A stretch of DNA of 42,866 nt, taken from NCBI GenBank assembly GCA_000176735.1, contig ADBE01000026.1, positions 1-42,866 on the forward strand, in the 5' to 3' direction. Shown one piece after another: positions 21,256-29,926 of the stretch; positions within the stretch are counted from its first letter, which is position 1, and each line of letters opens with the position of its first letter. A program made the position numbers and the translations under genes. Source of the DNA: Neisseria polysaccharea ATCC 43768. Its GTDB lineage: Bacteria > Pseudomonadota > Gammaproteobacteria > Burkholderiales > Neisseriaceae. Below the pieces are notes generated by a model. It did not search any database. It was given only the letters and a program-made list of their open reading frames with translations, and was not told the origin of the DNA.

Positions 21256-21580
21256 ATGGGCAGGAAAGCCGCCGAGAAGGCTGTATTGAAGAAAATGGGC
21301 GTTGCGGCGACTAAGGGAACGCCTGAATTTGCGGCTTTGGCGGCTAAGGAGTCCGTCAAGGGCGGATTGGGCGGTGCGGCACGCGGCGGCTTTGCGCGCG
21401 TTGCGCGGCGTGGTGGCGCAGTGGAACAGGAAGCATTCGGAGCGCGCCATTAAGTCGAAAAATATTATGTCAAGCATGAGAAACCGGCAACGGCGCGTTG
21501 CGGGGGCGAAAGACGGTATTTATCTGTCGGACAAGCACTCGGATGCGCGGACGGACGGCGGATTTGCCTTCGGGCATTGA
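21256..21580 (+). pseudogene. Gly/Ala-rich then basic phage-remnant gene, apparently frameshifted
   Basis: A frame from ATG 21256 gives KAAEKAVLKKMGVAATKGTP and a GGLGGAARGGFARVA stretch, ending at 21453. An overlapping frame continues as WNRKHSERAIKSKNIMSSMR and ends at 21580 with DKHSDARTDGGFAFGH. The two probably belonged to one gene joined near 21410. Function is unknown. A hairpin terminator follows directly. Confidence 0.35.
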
Positions 21581-21581
21581 G

Positions 21582-21616
21582 AAAGTCCCGAATCTGAAAA
21601 TGGTTCGGGCTTTTTT
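21582..21616 (+). terminator. Terminator inside the prophage remnant
   Basis: AAAGTCCCGAA (21582-21592) pairs with TTCGGGCTTTT (21604-21614) over 11 bases, with a T-run, just after the fragment ending at 21580. Confidence 0.75.
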
Positions 21617-21680
21617 AGGCGGTTGAATGCTGCCGATACGGTTGGTTTAATGGGTGTGTTTTTAACTTGTTGGAGCAGTT

Positions 21681-21990
21681 ATGGCTAATACGCTTTACGA
21701 TACTTCGAGACAGATGTTCTTGGAGGGGCAGTTGAACTGGGCGGACGATACGGTCAAGGTCGCTTTAGTGGATACTAATGCTTATACGCCGAATGTGGCG
21801 ACGCATAAGCATACCGACGATAAACATGCAAACAACCTTATTTCAATGGATGTATATCAGTATATGGCAAACGGTTTTTCTTCAGGCGTTACTATCGGCG
21901 CATCAGTCGGCACTGCAGTTGTCAGTATCAAGTCCGAGCAGTACGGAATTTTGCGAATCCTGCATTCTGCAACGGATAGGGTACAAAACC
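21681..21990 (+). pseudogene. Truncated phage structural protein (N-terminus)
   Basis: ATG with GGAG upstream begins MANTLYDTSRQMFLEGQLNW and ADDTVKVALVDTNAYTPNVA, a start typical of a minor structural protein family of lambda-like phages (pattern Y...R..FLEG.I.W..D..KV.LVDT..Y.P). Similarity stops near codon 90-100; the open frame then runs on antisense into ruvB to 22334, which has no meaning. The rest of the gene is deleted. This sets the right edge of the remnant. Confidence 0.6.
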
Positions 21991-22003
21991 TGATAAAAAA
22001 TAC

Positions 22004-22076
22004 ATGCCGTCTGAAGCTGTTGCAGACAAAGGGGATGATGTCCGACTTTGGTCGGTGGTTCGGTTTCAGACGGCAT
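22004..22076. repeat. Inverted AT-DUS pair downstream of ruvB
   Basis: ATGCCGTCTGAA at 22004-22015 and its inverse at 22065-22076, 49 bases apart, directly after the ruvB stop (ruvB is on the - strand). Probably the ruvB terminator and an uptake signal. Confidence 0.7.
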
Positions 22077-22079
22077 GGT

Positions 22080-23111
22080 TTATTTTTCGACGGGCAGCCC
22101 GAAATGCAGGTAGGCGCGTTCGGTCGCCATCCTGCCGCGCGGGGTGCGTTGCAAAAAGCCTTGTTGGATGAGGTAGGGTTCGATAACGTCTTCGATGGTG
22201 TCCGTAGATTCGCCAATGGCGGCGGCAACGTTGTCCAAACCGACGGGGCCGCCGCCGAATTTATGCAGGATGGCTTCGAGGAATTTTCTGTCCATAACAT
22301 CCAAACCTTGCGCATCCACATCCAGCATGCTTAAAGCGGCATCGGCGACGGCGGCATCGATTACGCCGTTGTTTTTCACATCGGCAAAATCGCGGACACG
22401 GCGCAGCAGGCGGTTGGCGATGCGGGGCGTACCGCGGCTACGTTTGGCGACTTCCATCGCGCCTTCTTCGCCCATGTCGAGTTGCAGTAATTGTGCGGAA
22501 CGGCTGACGATGGTGGCAAGGTCTTGATTTTGATAAAACTCCAAGCGGGCAACGATACCGAAGCGGTCGCGCAGAGGGTTAGTCAACATACCTGCACGAG
22601 TGGTCGCGCCGACGAGCGTGAAGGGCGGAAGGTCGATTTTGACGGAACGTGCGGCAGGGCCTTCGCCTATCATGATGTCGAGCTGGTAGTCTTCGAGCGC
22701 GGGGTAGAGGATTTCTTCGACAACAGGGCTGAGGCGGTGGATTTCGTCGATGAACAATACGTCGTGCGGCTCGAGATTAGTCAGAAGGGCGGCAAGGTCG
22801 CCTGCGCGTTCGAGGACGGGACCGCTGGTTTGGCGCAGGTTGACGCCCAATTCTTTGGCGATGATGTGGGCCAATGTGGTTTTGCCCAGTCCGGGCGGGC
22901 CGAAGAGCAGGGTGTGGTCTAGGGCTTCGCCGCGTTTCTTGGCGGCTTGGATGAAGATGGCGAGCTGTTCTTTGGCTTTGTCTTGCCCGATATAGTCGTC
23001 CAGCGTTTTAGGACGCAGGGCGCGTTCGAGCAACTCTTCTTGTGAGGAGATGCTTTGGGCGGTGATGATGCGCTGGGGCTGTGCAGCGGTTAGGTTGTCG
23101 GTTTGCAGCAT
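22080..23111 (-). CDS. ruvB: Holliday junction branch migration DNA helicase RuvB
   Basis: 343 residues, family length. The hexameric AAA+ motor drives branch migration with RuvA and hands junctions to RuvC. Walker A GPPGLGKT is at residues 71-78, Walker [10 protein letters not shown] near 119-127, sensor 1 LVGATTRAG, then the arginine-finger region NPLRDRFG and a C-terminal winged helix with [15 protein letters not shown]. Start [11 protein letters not shown] at 23111 is chosen; upstream in-frame codons run through an uptake-sequence hairpin and look non-coding. Confidence 0.97.
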   Translation of the reverse strand: MLQTDNLTAAQPQRIITAQSISSQEELLERALRPKTLDDYIGQDKAKEQLAIFIQAAKKRGEALDHTLLFGPPGLGKTTLAHIIAKELGVNLRQTSGPVLERAGDLAALLTNLEPHDVLFIDEIHRLSPVVEEILYPALEDYQLDIMIGEGPAARSVKIDLPPFTLVGATTRAGMLTNPLRDRFGIVARLEFYQNQDLATIVSRSAQLLQLDMGEEGAMEVAKRSRGTPRIANRLLRRVRDFADVKNNGVIDAAVADAALSMLDVDAQGLDVMDRKFLEAILHKFGGGPVGLDNVAAAIGESTDTIEDVIEPYLIQQGFLQRTPRGRMATERAYLHFGLPVEK

Positions 23112-23132
23112 GGGTTTTCCGGTGGGTTCGGA

Positions 23133-23169
23133 GCCGTCTGAAAAGCAGTTTGCCGGTTTCAGACGGCCT
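23133..23169. terminator. Uptake-sequence hairpin between the 102-residue gene and ruvB
   Basis: GCCGTCTGAAA (23133-23143) pairs with TTTCAGACGGC (23157-23167). The right arm is AG-type (AGGCCGTCTGAA on the minus strand), one of a few AG copies in the host part. It lies just after the stop of the upstream - strand gene. Confidence 0.7.
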
Positions 23170-23182
23170 TTTTGAAAAAGGG

Positions 23183-23491
23183 TCAGCCGCGCGTTTCGCG
23201 CCAAACAAGATAGTCGCGCAGGGGCGGCATAGGCGGGTTGATGCAGTGTGGGCAGATACCAGTGGTGTCTTCGTCGTCGCTGTCGATGTGGTAGGCGTTG
23301 GGGTCGAAGCGGACTTGCTGCATCACCGCCTGCGCCAACGCCTGCGCCTGAACGACGTCGAAGGTGAATTTTTCGAGGATTTCGTTCAACAGGCGGATTT
23401 CGCCACCGCTAAATTCCGCACTGTGTTTGAGGATGAGGCGTTGGTAATCTTCGTTGTTGATTTTAGGCAATAAATCGGTTTTCAGGGTCAT
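23183..23491 (-). CDS. Conserved-looking 102-residue protein, function unknown
   Basis: Not recognised. Mostly helical ([40 protein letters not shown]), then an acidic run DSDDEDTTG and a CPHC motif near residue 80 that could bind metal only if paired with another site. No signal peptide or membrane segment. It lies between cca and ruvB on the same strand. The start at 23491 gives [18 protein letters not shown]. Confidence 0.65.
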   Translation of the reverse strand: MTLKTDLLPKINNEDYQRLILKHSAEFSGGEIRLLNEILEKFTFDVVQAQALAQAVMQQVRFDPNAYHIDSDDEDTTGICPHCINPPMPPLRDYLVWRETRG

Positions 23492-23610
23492 GATTTTATG
23501 TTGGGGGCGGGATGGCTGAAGCGTGAATTATAGCGGATATGGCGGCGGCTGTTTTAAAGCTTGGATCGGGTATCGTCCTCAAAACTTTAAAAGTGGCTGC
23601 ATTGGGCGTT

Positions 23611-24864
23611 TTAATGTTTTTCTGTTTTGTCTTGCGCCGCCCGGAACGCTTTTTGCAACGGGGCGATTTGTGCCAGCCGCGCCTGGTCGATTTGTTCGGC
23701 GATAAGGTGCGCTTTTCCTTGCGCGCGGCATTCGGCGGCGATTTTGCCCGAATCCGCCTGATTGGCGGCTTCGAGCAGAGCGAGCCAGTGCGCGCGTTGC
23801 GGGTAGGGCGTGTGTTCGCGGTTCAGACGGCCTTGCGTATCGGCAATGCAGACGTTCAATGCCGTCTGAAAACGCTCGGGACGGCGGAAGGCATCGGTTT
23901 TTTTCAAAACGTCGATAACGGTTTTGCTGCGGAGTTTTTCAACCTGATGGAAGATGATGTGCCAACGGCAAACCAATTCGGCAAGCTCGGCGCAATGTTT
24001 CGGCGCGCGCAACCTTTGATTGACTTCGCGCACGGGTTCTACGCCGGCGAGGTCGTGTCCGTGGTGGCGCGGCAGGATGTCGGGCGGCGTTTTGGCTTTG
24101 CCCAAATCGTGCAGCAGGGCGGCGTAGCGTTCGGGCAGGCTCAAACCCATATCGGCGGCGCGTTGCAGCGTCATCAGGGTATGGATGCCGCTGTCGATTT
24201 CGGGATGATAGTCGGTGCGTTGCGGCACGCCGAAGAGGGCATCGACTTCGGGCAGCAAGACTTTGAGCGCGCCGCATTCGCGCAACACTTCAATCATCCT
24301 GCGGGGATTGTTTTCCATCAAACCTTTCGCCAATTCCTGCCAGACGCGTTCGGCGACTAAAGCGTCCGCTTCGCCGTTTTCCACCATTTTCCGCATCAGC
24401 TTCATGGTTTCTTCGTCGATTTCAAATCCGTAGCGCGCGGCAAAGCGGGCAGTGCGCAGGATGCGGACGGGGTCTTCGACGAAGGCAGGGGAAACGTGGC
24501 GCAAAATGCCTGCCTTTAAATCCTGTTGTCCGCCGAAAGGGTCGATGATGAGGCCGTCTGAATCCTGAGCCATTGCGTTGATGGTCAGGTCACGGCGCAT
24601 CAAGTCCTGCTCCAGCGTAACGTCTTTGTCGGCGTGGAAACTGAAACCGGCATAGCCCTTGGCGGTTTTGCGTTCGGTGCGGGCGAGGGCGTATTCTTCG
24701 TAGGTTTTGGGATGAAGGAATACGGGAAAGTCTTTGCCAACAGGCTGGAAGCCTTGCGCCAGCATGGTTTGTGCGTCTGCGCCGACGACCACCCAATCGC
24801 GGTCTTTGACGGGCAAGCCCAAAAGATAATCGCGGACGGCACCGCCGACGAGATAAGTCTGCAT
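23611..24864 (-). CDS. cca: CCA-adding multifunctional tRNA nucleotidyltransferase
   Basis: 417 residues. Builds and repairs the 3' CCA of tRNAs. The N-terminal GGAVRDYLLGLPVKDRDWVV holds the metal-binding pair Asp21/Asp23, then RRDLTINAMA and DPVRILRTARFAARYGF of class II nucleotidyltransferases. The HD domain follows with LLHDLGKAKTPPDILPRHHG, seen in the longer proteobacterial form with phosphatase and phosphodiesterase activity. Most tRNAs here encode CCA (see tRNA-Leu), so repair is the main role. An AG-DUS lies inside (24551-24562). Confidence 0.95.
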   Translation of the reverse strand: MQTYLVGGAVRDYLLGLPVKDRDWVVVGADAQTMLAQGFQPVGKDFPVFLHPKTYEEYALARTERKTAKGYAGFSFHADKDVTLEQDLMRRDLTINAMAQDSDGLIIDPFGGQQDLKAGILRHVSPAFVEDPVRILRTARFAARYGFEIDEETMKLMRKMVENGEADALVAERVWQELAKGLMENNPRRMIEVLRECGALKVLLPEVDALFGVPQRTDYHPEIDSGIHTLMTLQRAADMGLSLPERYAALLHDLGKAKTPPDILPRHHGHDLAGVEPVREVNQRLRAPKHCAELAELVCRWHIIFHQVEKLRSKTVIDVLKKTDAFRRPERFQTALNVCIADTQGRLNREHTPYPQRAHWLALLEAANQADSGKIAAECRAQGKAHLIAEQIDQARLAQIAPLQKAFRAAQDKTEKH

Positions 24865-24890
24865 ATGCTTCCTATTTTAAAGTTATCAAT

Positions 24891-24921
24891 AATGCCGTCT
24901 GAAGCGGCTTCAGACGGCATT
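24891..24921. terminator. Inverted AT-DUS hairpin between the YbiT-type gene and cca
   Basis: AATGCCGTCTGAAGC pairs with GCTTCAGACGGCATT with almost no loop. Classic neisserial terminator built from two AT-DUS, placed after the upstream - strand gene. Confidence 0.85.
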
Positions 24922-24948
24922 GTTTCAACTGACGGGTATTTTGTGCGC

Positions 24949-26577
24949 TTATGCTACGCCTTTTTTCTCTAAGTAACTTTCGTAATCGCCCAAGTAGTGT
25001 TCATATCCGCCTTTGCCATCCAATTCGATGATTTGGGTAGCCAATGAAGATACAAACTGACGGTCATGCGAGACGAAAATCAGCGTGCCGTTGTATTTTT
25101 CCAGCGCCATGTTCAAGGATTCGATGCTTTCCATGTCCATGTGGTTGGTCGGTTCGTCCATGACCAAGACATTGGGTTTCAAAAGCAATAGTTTGCCGTA
25201 AAGCATACGGCCTTTTTCGCCACCGGAGAGAACCTTCACTTTTTTCACGACATCGTTGCTACCAAAAAGCAAGCGGCCCAAAGTGCCGCGGATGACTTGC
25301 TCGTCATCGCCTTCCTGACCCCATTGGCGCATCCATTCACTCAGGTCCATATCGACGTCGAAGTCGTTTTCATGGTCTTGCGGATAGTAGCCGACACTGG
25401 CTTTTTCCGCCCATTTGATGGTGCCTTCGTCCGGCAACAGGCCGTCTGAATATTCAGGGTTGTACGCGCCGGCCAAGAGTTTCAGCAAGGTAGATTTACC
25501 TGCGCCGTTCGGGCCGATGATGGCAAGGCGTTGGCCTGCTTCAAGGATGAAGTTCAGGTTTTTAAACAACTGGGTTTCAAAACGTTTGGCCAGTTTTTCA
25601 ACTTCCACTGCCTGACGGTGCAACTTGGCTTTTTCATCGGCTTCAAAACGGATATACGGGTTTTGACGGGTGGAAGGTTTGACTTCGACCATTTCCGATT
25701 TGATTTTGTCGGCCTGTTTCAGACGGCTGGTTGCCTGACGGGCTTTGGATTTGTTGGCAGAGAAGCGGGCGACGAACTCTTGCAGCTCTTGCAGTTTCTC
25801 TTTGGCTTTGGCGTTGTCTTTCAGGGCGCGTTCGCGCGATTGGGCGGAAGCGAGCATATAGTCGTCGTAGTTGCCCGGATAGATGGTGATGGTGTTGTAG
25901 TCCAAATCCGCCATGTGGGTGCAGACTTCGTTCAAAAAGTGACGGTCGTGCGAGATGATGATCATGGTGGAGTCGTATTGGTTCAATACGCCTTCCAACC
26001 AGCGGATGGTATTAATGTCCAAGTTATTGGTCGGTTCGTCCAAGAGCAATACATCCGGTTTGGAGAACAGGGCTTGCGCCAGCAATACGCGCAGTTTGAA
26101 GCCCGGGGCGACTTCCGCCATGGTCGCATTGTGCAAATCTTCAGAAATACCCACGCCGCTCAACAATTCGGCAGCGCGCGCTTCGGCGGTGTAGCCGTCG
26201 TATTCGGCGAACTTGGCTTCCAGTTCGGCGGCTTTCATGTAATCGTCTTCGGTGGCTTCGGGATTGGCGTAAATCGCATCACGCTCGGTCATCGCCGCCC
26301 ACATTTCGGTATGCCCCATCATCACCACGTCCAGCACGCGCATGTCTTCGTAGGCAAACTGGTCTTGGCGCAATTTACCCAAACGCACGCCGTTTTCAAT
26401 TGCGACTTCACCGGCCGTCTGTTCCAAATCGCCGCCGAGGATTTTCATGAAGGTGGATTTGCCCGAACCGTTCGCGCCGATCAAGCCGTAGCGGTTGCCT
26501 TCACCGAATTTGACGGATACGTTTTCAAACAGCGGCTTTGCGCCGAACTGCATGGTAATGCCGTTGGTAGAAATCAT
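24949..26577 (-). CDS. ABC-F family ATPase, YbiT type
   Basis: 542 residues. Two ABC cassettes in one chain without membrane segments: Walker [10 protein letters not shown] near residue 35 and GPNGAGKST near 330, signatures [15 protein letters not shown] and [13 protein letters not shown], and the [16 protein letters not shown] Walker B pair. The linker [25 protein letters not shown] is the ribosome-contacting arm region. Start [20 protein letters not shown] matches E. coli YbiT (MLVSSNVTMQFG). ABC-F proteins act on ribosomes stalled at the E site. In-frame codons upstream to 26679 are not used. Confidence 0.92.
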   Translation of the reverse strand: MISTNGITMQFGAKPLFENVSVKFGEGNRYGLIGANGSGKSTFMKILGGDLEQTAGEVAIENGVRLGKLRQDQFAYEDMRVLDVVMMGHTEMWAAMTERDAIYANPEATEDDYMKAAELEAKFAEYDGYTAEARAAELLSGVGISEDLHNATMAEVAPGFKLRVLLAQALFSKPDVLLLDEPTNNLDINTIRWLEGVLNQYDSTMIIISHDRHFLNEVCTHMADLDYNTITIYPGNYDDYMLASAQSRERALKDNAKAKEKLQELQEFVARFSANKSKARQATSRLKQADKIKSEMVEVKPSTRQNPYIRFEADEKAKLHRQAVEVEKLAKRFETQLFKNLNFILEAGQRLAIIGPNGAGKSTLLKLLAGAYNPEYSDGLLPDEGTIKWAEKASVGYYPQDHENDFDVDMDLSEWMRQWGQEGDDEQVIRGTLGRLLFGSNDVVKKVKVLSGGEKGRMLYGKLLLLKPNVLVMDEPTNHMDMESIESLNMALEKYNGTLIFVSHDRQFVSSLATQIIELDGKGGYEHYLGDYESYLEKKGVA

Positions 26578-26725
26578 TACTGGTAAAACCTTATATTGGA
26601 AAGAGATTAATTTTTCAAATTTTCGGATTGTAACATAAGCGCACTGCCGTCTGAAACAGACGGGCAAATTTTCAGACACTTATAGTAAAATATCGGTTTT
26701 ATTATTTCAGGCAAAAGGTTTCCAA

Positions 26726-27079
26726 ATGATAGTCCTTCATGGCATCCCAAATTGCGATACGGTCAAAAAAGCTAAAAGCTGGCTTGCCAAATATGGTATG
26801 GAATTTGAATTTCGGGATTTTAAAAAACAGGCGCCTTCCGAAGCGGAAATCCGCCTGTGGCTGGAGCAGGTGCCTTTGGAGATACTGCTCAACAAACGGG
26901 GGACCACATGGCGCAGACTTGATGCACTGATGCAGGAGGAAGCCCTGTCTTCAAGGGAAAGTGCGGTCAGGATAATGTCCGAAATGCCAAGCCTTATCAA
27001 ACGTCCCGTACTGGAATACGGCGGAAAGGTTCATGTCGGTTTCAGCGATGAATCTTATCGAGAGATATTCAAACGTTAA
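26726..27079 (+). CDS. ArsC/Spx family protein (YffB-like)
   Basis: 117 residues of the thioredoxin-fold ArsC/Spx superfamily. It starts MIVLHGIPNCDTVKKAKSWL with a single active-type Cys in NCDT, then FEFRDFKKQAP and NKRGTTWRRLD, and ends IKRPVLEYGGKVHVGFSDE. These are the marks of the YffB branch, not of true arsenate reductase (no C-terminal resolving cysteines). The physiological reaction is unknown; a glutathione-dependent thiol reduction has been proposed for relatives. AAAGG lies upstream. Confidence 0.85.
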   Translation: MIVLHGIPNCDTVKKAKSWLAKYGMEFEFRDFKKQAPSEAEIRLWLEQVPLEILLNKRGTTWRRLDALMQEEALSSRESAVRIMSEMPSLIKRPVLEYGGKVHVGFSDESYREIFKR

Positions 27080-27165
27080 TTAAGCCTTCGTGCAGACGCG
27101 TATAAAAACCGTTACAATACGGAATCTATATTTCCCAACCCCATTCCATATTCCGATCTGAAAAT

Positions 27166-28704
27166 ATGTTCCATTCCATCGAAAAATACAGAACACCCGC
27201 CCAAGTCTTATTAGGCCTGATTGCATTAACTTTTGTCGGCTTCGGCGTCAGCACGGTTTCACACCCCGGTTCCGATTACATCGTCCAAGTTGGGGACGAA
27301 AAAATCAGCGATCATTCGATTAATGTCACCATGCAAAATGAACAGGCTGCCGGCGGCAGCCCGTCACGCGATGCCGTATTCCAATCCCTGCTGCAACGCG
27401 CCTATCTGAAACAAGGTGCAAAACTGATGGGTATTTCCGTTTCTCAGGAACAAATCAAACAGATTATTGTAGACGATCCTAATTTTCACGATGCAGGCGG
27501 CAAATTCAGCCATGCCCTTTTGAGCCAGTACCTTTCGCAACGCCATATGTCGGAAGACCAGTTCGTCGAGGAAATCCGTGACCAATTCGCATTGCAGAAT
27601 TTGGTAAACCTTGTTCAAAACGGTGTCTTAGTCAGCGATACCCAGGCGGAGCAACTGGTCAAACTGACCCAGGTTAACCGTACCATCCGTTCGCATACTT
27701 TTAACCCCGACGAATTCATCGCCCAAGTCAAAGTGTCTGAAGCCGATTTGCAGAAATTTTATAATGCAAACAAAAAAGACTACCTGCTTCCTCAAGCGGT
27801 CAAATTAGAATATGTCGCATTGAATCTGAAAGACTTTGCAGATAAACAGACCGTCAGCGAAACAGAAGTGAAAAATGCGTATGAAGAACGTATGGCACGT
27901 CTGCCCGCAGAAGGGGAAAAACCTTCTTTCGAAAAGGAAAAAGCCGCTGTCGAGAATGAGTTGAAAATGAAAAAGGCGGTTGCCGACTTCAATAAGGCAA
28001 AAGAAAAGCTGGGCGATGACGCGTTCAACCATCCTTCCTCGCTTGACGAAGCTGCCAAAAACAGCGGTTTGAAAGTGGAAACTCAAGATACGTGGCTGAG
28101 CAGGCAGGACACGCAAATGTCCGGTATGCCCGAAAACCTGATCAATGCCGTATTCAGCGACGACGTATTGAAGAAAAAACACAATTCCGAAGTGCTGACC
28201 ATCAACAGCGAAACCGCGTGGGTCGTCCGCGCCAAAGAAGTCCGCGAAGAAAAAACCTTACCGTTTGAAGAAGCTAAAGACGCGGTGCGTCAGGCTTATA
28301 TCCGCGCCGAAGCCACCAAACTTGCCGAAAACAAGGCAAAAGAAACACTGGCGCAGTTGAGCGGAGGCAAGGCAGTTGATGTGAAATGGTCGGAAGTGTC
28401 CGTTTTGGGCGCGCAGCAGGCAAGGCAGTCCATGCCGCCAGAATCTTATACGGAACTGCTGAAAGCAAAACCGGCAAACGGTAAACCCGCCTATGTCAGA
28501 CTGACCGGCCTGCCGGCACCCGTGATTGTCGAGGTGCAGGCAATCACGCCTCCGGAGGATATCGCCGCACAGCTTCCGCCTGCGAAACAGGCTTTGGCGC
28601 AACAGCAGTCTGCCAATACCTTTGACCTGCTGATCCGCTATTTCAACGGTAAAATCAAACAGACCAAAGGAGCGCAATCGGTCGACAACGGCGACGGTCA
28701 GTAA
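27166..28704 (+). CDS. ppiD: PpiD-like periplasmic chaperone (SurA_N family), parvulin domain apparently missing
   Basis: 512 residues. A short cytoplasmic start, one membrane helix (AQVLLGLIALTFVGFGVSTV, about 12-31), then a periplasmic SurA-N-like chaperone region (VQVGDEKISDHSINVTMQNE, LLQRAYLKQGAKLMGISVSQ). PpiD sits at the Sec translocon exit and helps fold outer-membrane proteins. E. coli PpiD has 623 residues. Here the stretch between KNAYEERMARL and FEKEKAAVENELKMKKAV joins parts that in E. coli flank the parvulin domain, with no parvulin motif between. See finding. A dosage gap of about 110 residues fits that loss. Confidence 0.85.
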   Translation: MFHSIEKYRTPAQVLLGLIALTFVGFGVSTVSHPGSDYIVQVGDEKISDHSINVTMQNEQAAGGSPSRDAVFQSLLQRAYLKQGAKLMGISVSQEQIKQIIVDDPNFHDAGGKFSHALLSQYLSQRHMSEDQFVEEIRDQFALQNLVNLVQNGVLVSDTQAEQLVKLTQVNRTIRSHTFNPDEFIAQVKVSEADLQKFYNANKKDYLLPQAVKLEYVALNLKDFADKQTVSETEVKNAYEERMARLPAEGEKPSFEKEKAAVENELKMKKAVADFNKAKEKLGDDAFNHPSSLDEAAKNSGLKVETQDTWLSRQDTQMSGMPENLINAVFSDDVLKKKHNSEVLTINSETAWVVRAKEVREEKTLPFEEAKDAVRQAYIRAEATKLAENKAKETLAQLSGGKAVDVKWSEVSVLGAQQARQSMPPESYTELLKAKPANGKPAYVRLTGLPAPVIVEVQAITPPEDIAAQLPPAKQALAQQQSANTFDLLIRYFNGKIKQTKGAQSVDNGDGQ

Positions 28705-28770
28705 TTGACACTTTTGTTGACAACATAACGGTCGGAATATTCCGGCCGTTTTCCCATACGGCGGAATATG

Positions 28771-29388
28771 ATGAGCCACAAAAAACAAGATGCCTTCCAA
28801 GGATTGATCGACGCGCTGAAGGTTTTACCCAACGTCGGGCCGAAATCGGCACAGCGGATAGCGTATCATTTGCTCCAACACAAGCGCAAAGAGGCTGAAA
28901 AACTGGTGGATGCCTTGCAGACGGCATTGAAGCAGGTTCACCATTGCGCGAGGTGCAACACGTTTTGCGAAGGCGGATTGTGCGATATTTGTGCCGATGA
29001 AACACGCGACGGGCGGCGGCTGATGGTGGTGCATATGCCTGCCGACGTGTCGAATATGGAAGCGGCAAACTGCCACGACGGGCTGTATTTCGTCCTGATG
29101 GGGCAAATCAATACGGCATTGGGAATGGACGTATCCGCCATCGCATTGGACAGGCTGGCGCAACGGCTGGGCGGCGGGGAAGTCGAAGAAATCATTATTG
29201 CAACCGCTTTTACCGCAGAAGGCAATGCGACGGCGTATGTCCTGTCCGAGTTTTTCAAAAACCTGCCTTACAAAGTCAGCAGGCTGTCGCAGGGCATCCC
29301 CTTGGGCGGCGAATTGGAATATGTCGATGCGGGAACGCTGGCGCAGGCGGTGTACGAACGCCGCCTGATTAAAGAAGGCGGGGCGTAA
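28771..29388 (+). CDS. recR: Recombination protein RecR
   Basis: 205 residues. Works with RecF and RecO to load RecA on SSB-coated gaps. LKVLPNVGPKSAQRIAYHLL is the N-terminal helix-hairpin-helix, Cys59, Cys62, Cys71 and Cys74 form the zinc finger, and the Toprim domain follows (LMVVHMPADVSNMEAANCHD, with the YFVLMG strand), ending in a Walker-like GGELEYVDAGTLAQA. ATG 28771 is preferred to 28768 for its distance from GCGGA. Confidence 0.95.
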   Translation: MSHKKQDAFQGLIDALKVLPNVGPKSAQRIAYHLLQHKRKEAEKLVDALQTALKQVHHCARCNTFCEGGLCDICADETRDGRRLMVVHMPADVSNMEAANCHDGLYFVLMGQINTALGMDVSAIALDRLAQRLGGGEVEEIIIATAFTAEGNATAYVLSEFFKNLPYKVSRLSQGIPLGGELEYVDAGTLAQAVYERRLIKEGGA

Positions 29389-29400
29389 CGCCGCCAATGC

Positions 29401-29434
29401 AAAATGCCGTCTGAAGGCTTCAGACGGCATTTTT
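29401..29434. terminator. Bidirectional AT-DUS terminator between recR and the secreted protein
   Basis: AAAATGCCGTCTGAAG pairs with CTTCAGACGGCATTTT over a one-base gap; two AT-DUS (29404-29415, 29419-29430). It lies between convergent genes and can end both. Confidence 0.88.
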
Positions 29435-29443
29435 CCGGGCGGT

Positions 29444-29722
29444 TTACTTGCAGTTGAGCCCTTGAATCTGCAACGCGCCTCCGTTGCCGACTTTGAACAC
29501 GCACTGCGTCGCGCTGCTGCCGGAAACGGTAATGCTGCCGCTGCCGCCGTTCAGGCTGACGGGTTCTTTAACGCCCATACCGACTGCCGTTGCCGCCAGC
29601 TTTTGCGCGTCGGCTTCGGAATAAGGCGTGTTGTTGGCATCGATTTTGATTTCTTTGGCGTAGGCAGCCGCAGCGGCGGATAAGGCGATGGCGCACAAAG
29701 CAAAAGCAGTTCGGATATTCAT
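29444..29722 (-). CDS. Small secreted protein, function unknown
   Basis: 92 residues. A clear signal peptide MNIRTAFALCAIALSAAAAA with likely cleavage after AYA, leaving about 70 residues: EIKIDANNTPYSEADAQKLA, a helix, then beta-rich GGSGSITVSGSS and a QCVF...LNC cysteine pair that may form a disulphide. GAGG lies 6 bases before the ATG at 29722; a further in-frame ATG at 29734 lacks this. It faces recR tail to tail. Not recognised. Confidence 0.7.
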   Translation of the reverse strand: MNIRTAFALCAIALSAAAAAYAKEIKIDANNTPYSEADAQKLAATAVGMGVKEPVSLNGGSGSITVSGSSATQCVFKVGNGGALQIQGLNCK

Positions 29723-29926
29723 TGTTTTCCTCAAGAAACGGTTTTTCTGAAGGAAAGGATAGGGCAGTTTGACGCGTTGTGCAAGTTTTCCGCCCGCTCT
29801 GCCGCCCCGTCCCCCGCACTCGGGCGTTCGGACGCTGCCGGGGTTTTACGGTACAATAAACTTTTGCCGCCGCCCCCAAACCGCCGTCCGGGGCGGCACG
29901 TTTGCAGACATTTTTAAGGTAGCGTT

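Larger units (their letters stand above)
20640..21990 (+). mobile_element. Decayed prophage remnant next to tRNA-Leu
   Basis: The 1.35 kb between the tRNA and ruvB contains no intact gene. It holds broken pieces of phage genes: a small helix-turn-helix gene with a nonsense codon, an unassigned fragment, a frameshifted Gly/Ala-rich and basic segment, and the N-terminus of a phage structural protein. Terminator hairpins between pieces are kept. None of the pieces is Mu-like, so this is a separate older element. Boundaries are approximate; the left one is the tRNA 3' end and the right one the AT-DUS at 22004. Confidence 0.7.

Noticed and set aside
21991-22334. Extension of the phage structural fragment into ruvB
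   Set aside because: After about codon 100 it runs through an uptake sequence and antisense to ruvB; this part is chance.
25531-26586. 351-codon open frame on the plus strand
   Set aside because: Antisense to the YbiT-type gene; composition (Gly/Val/Phe/His-rich) is that of a shadow frame.
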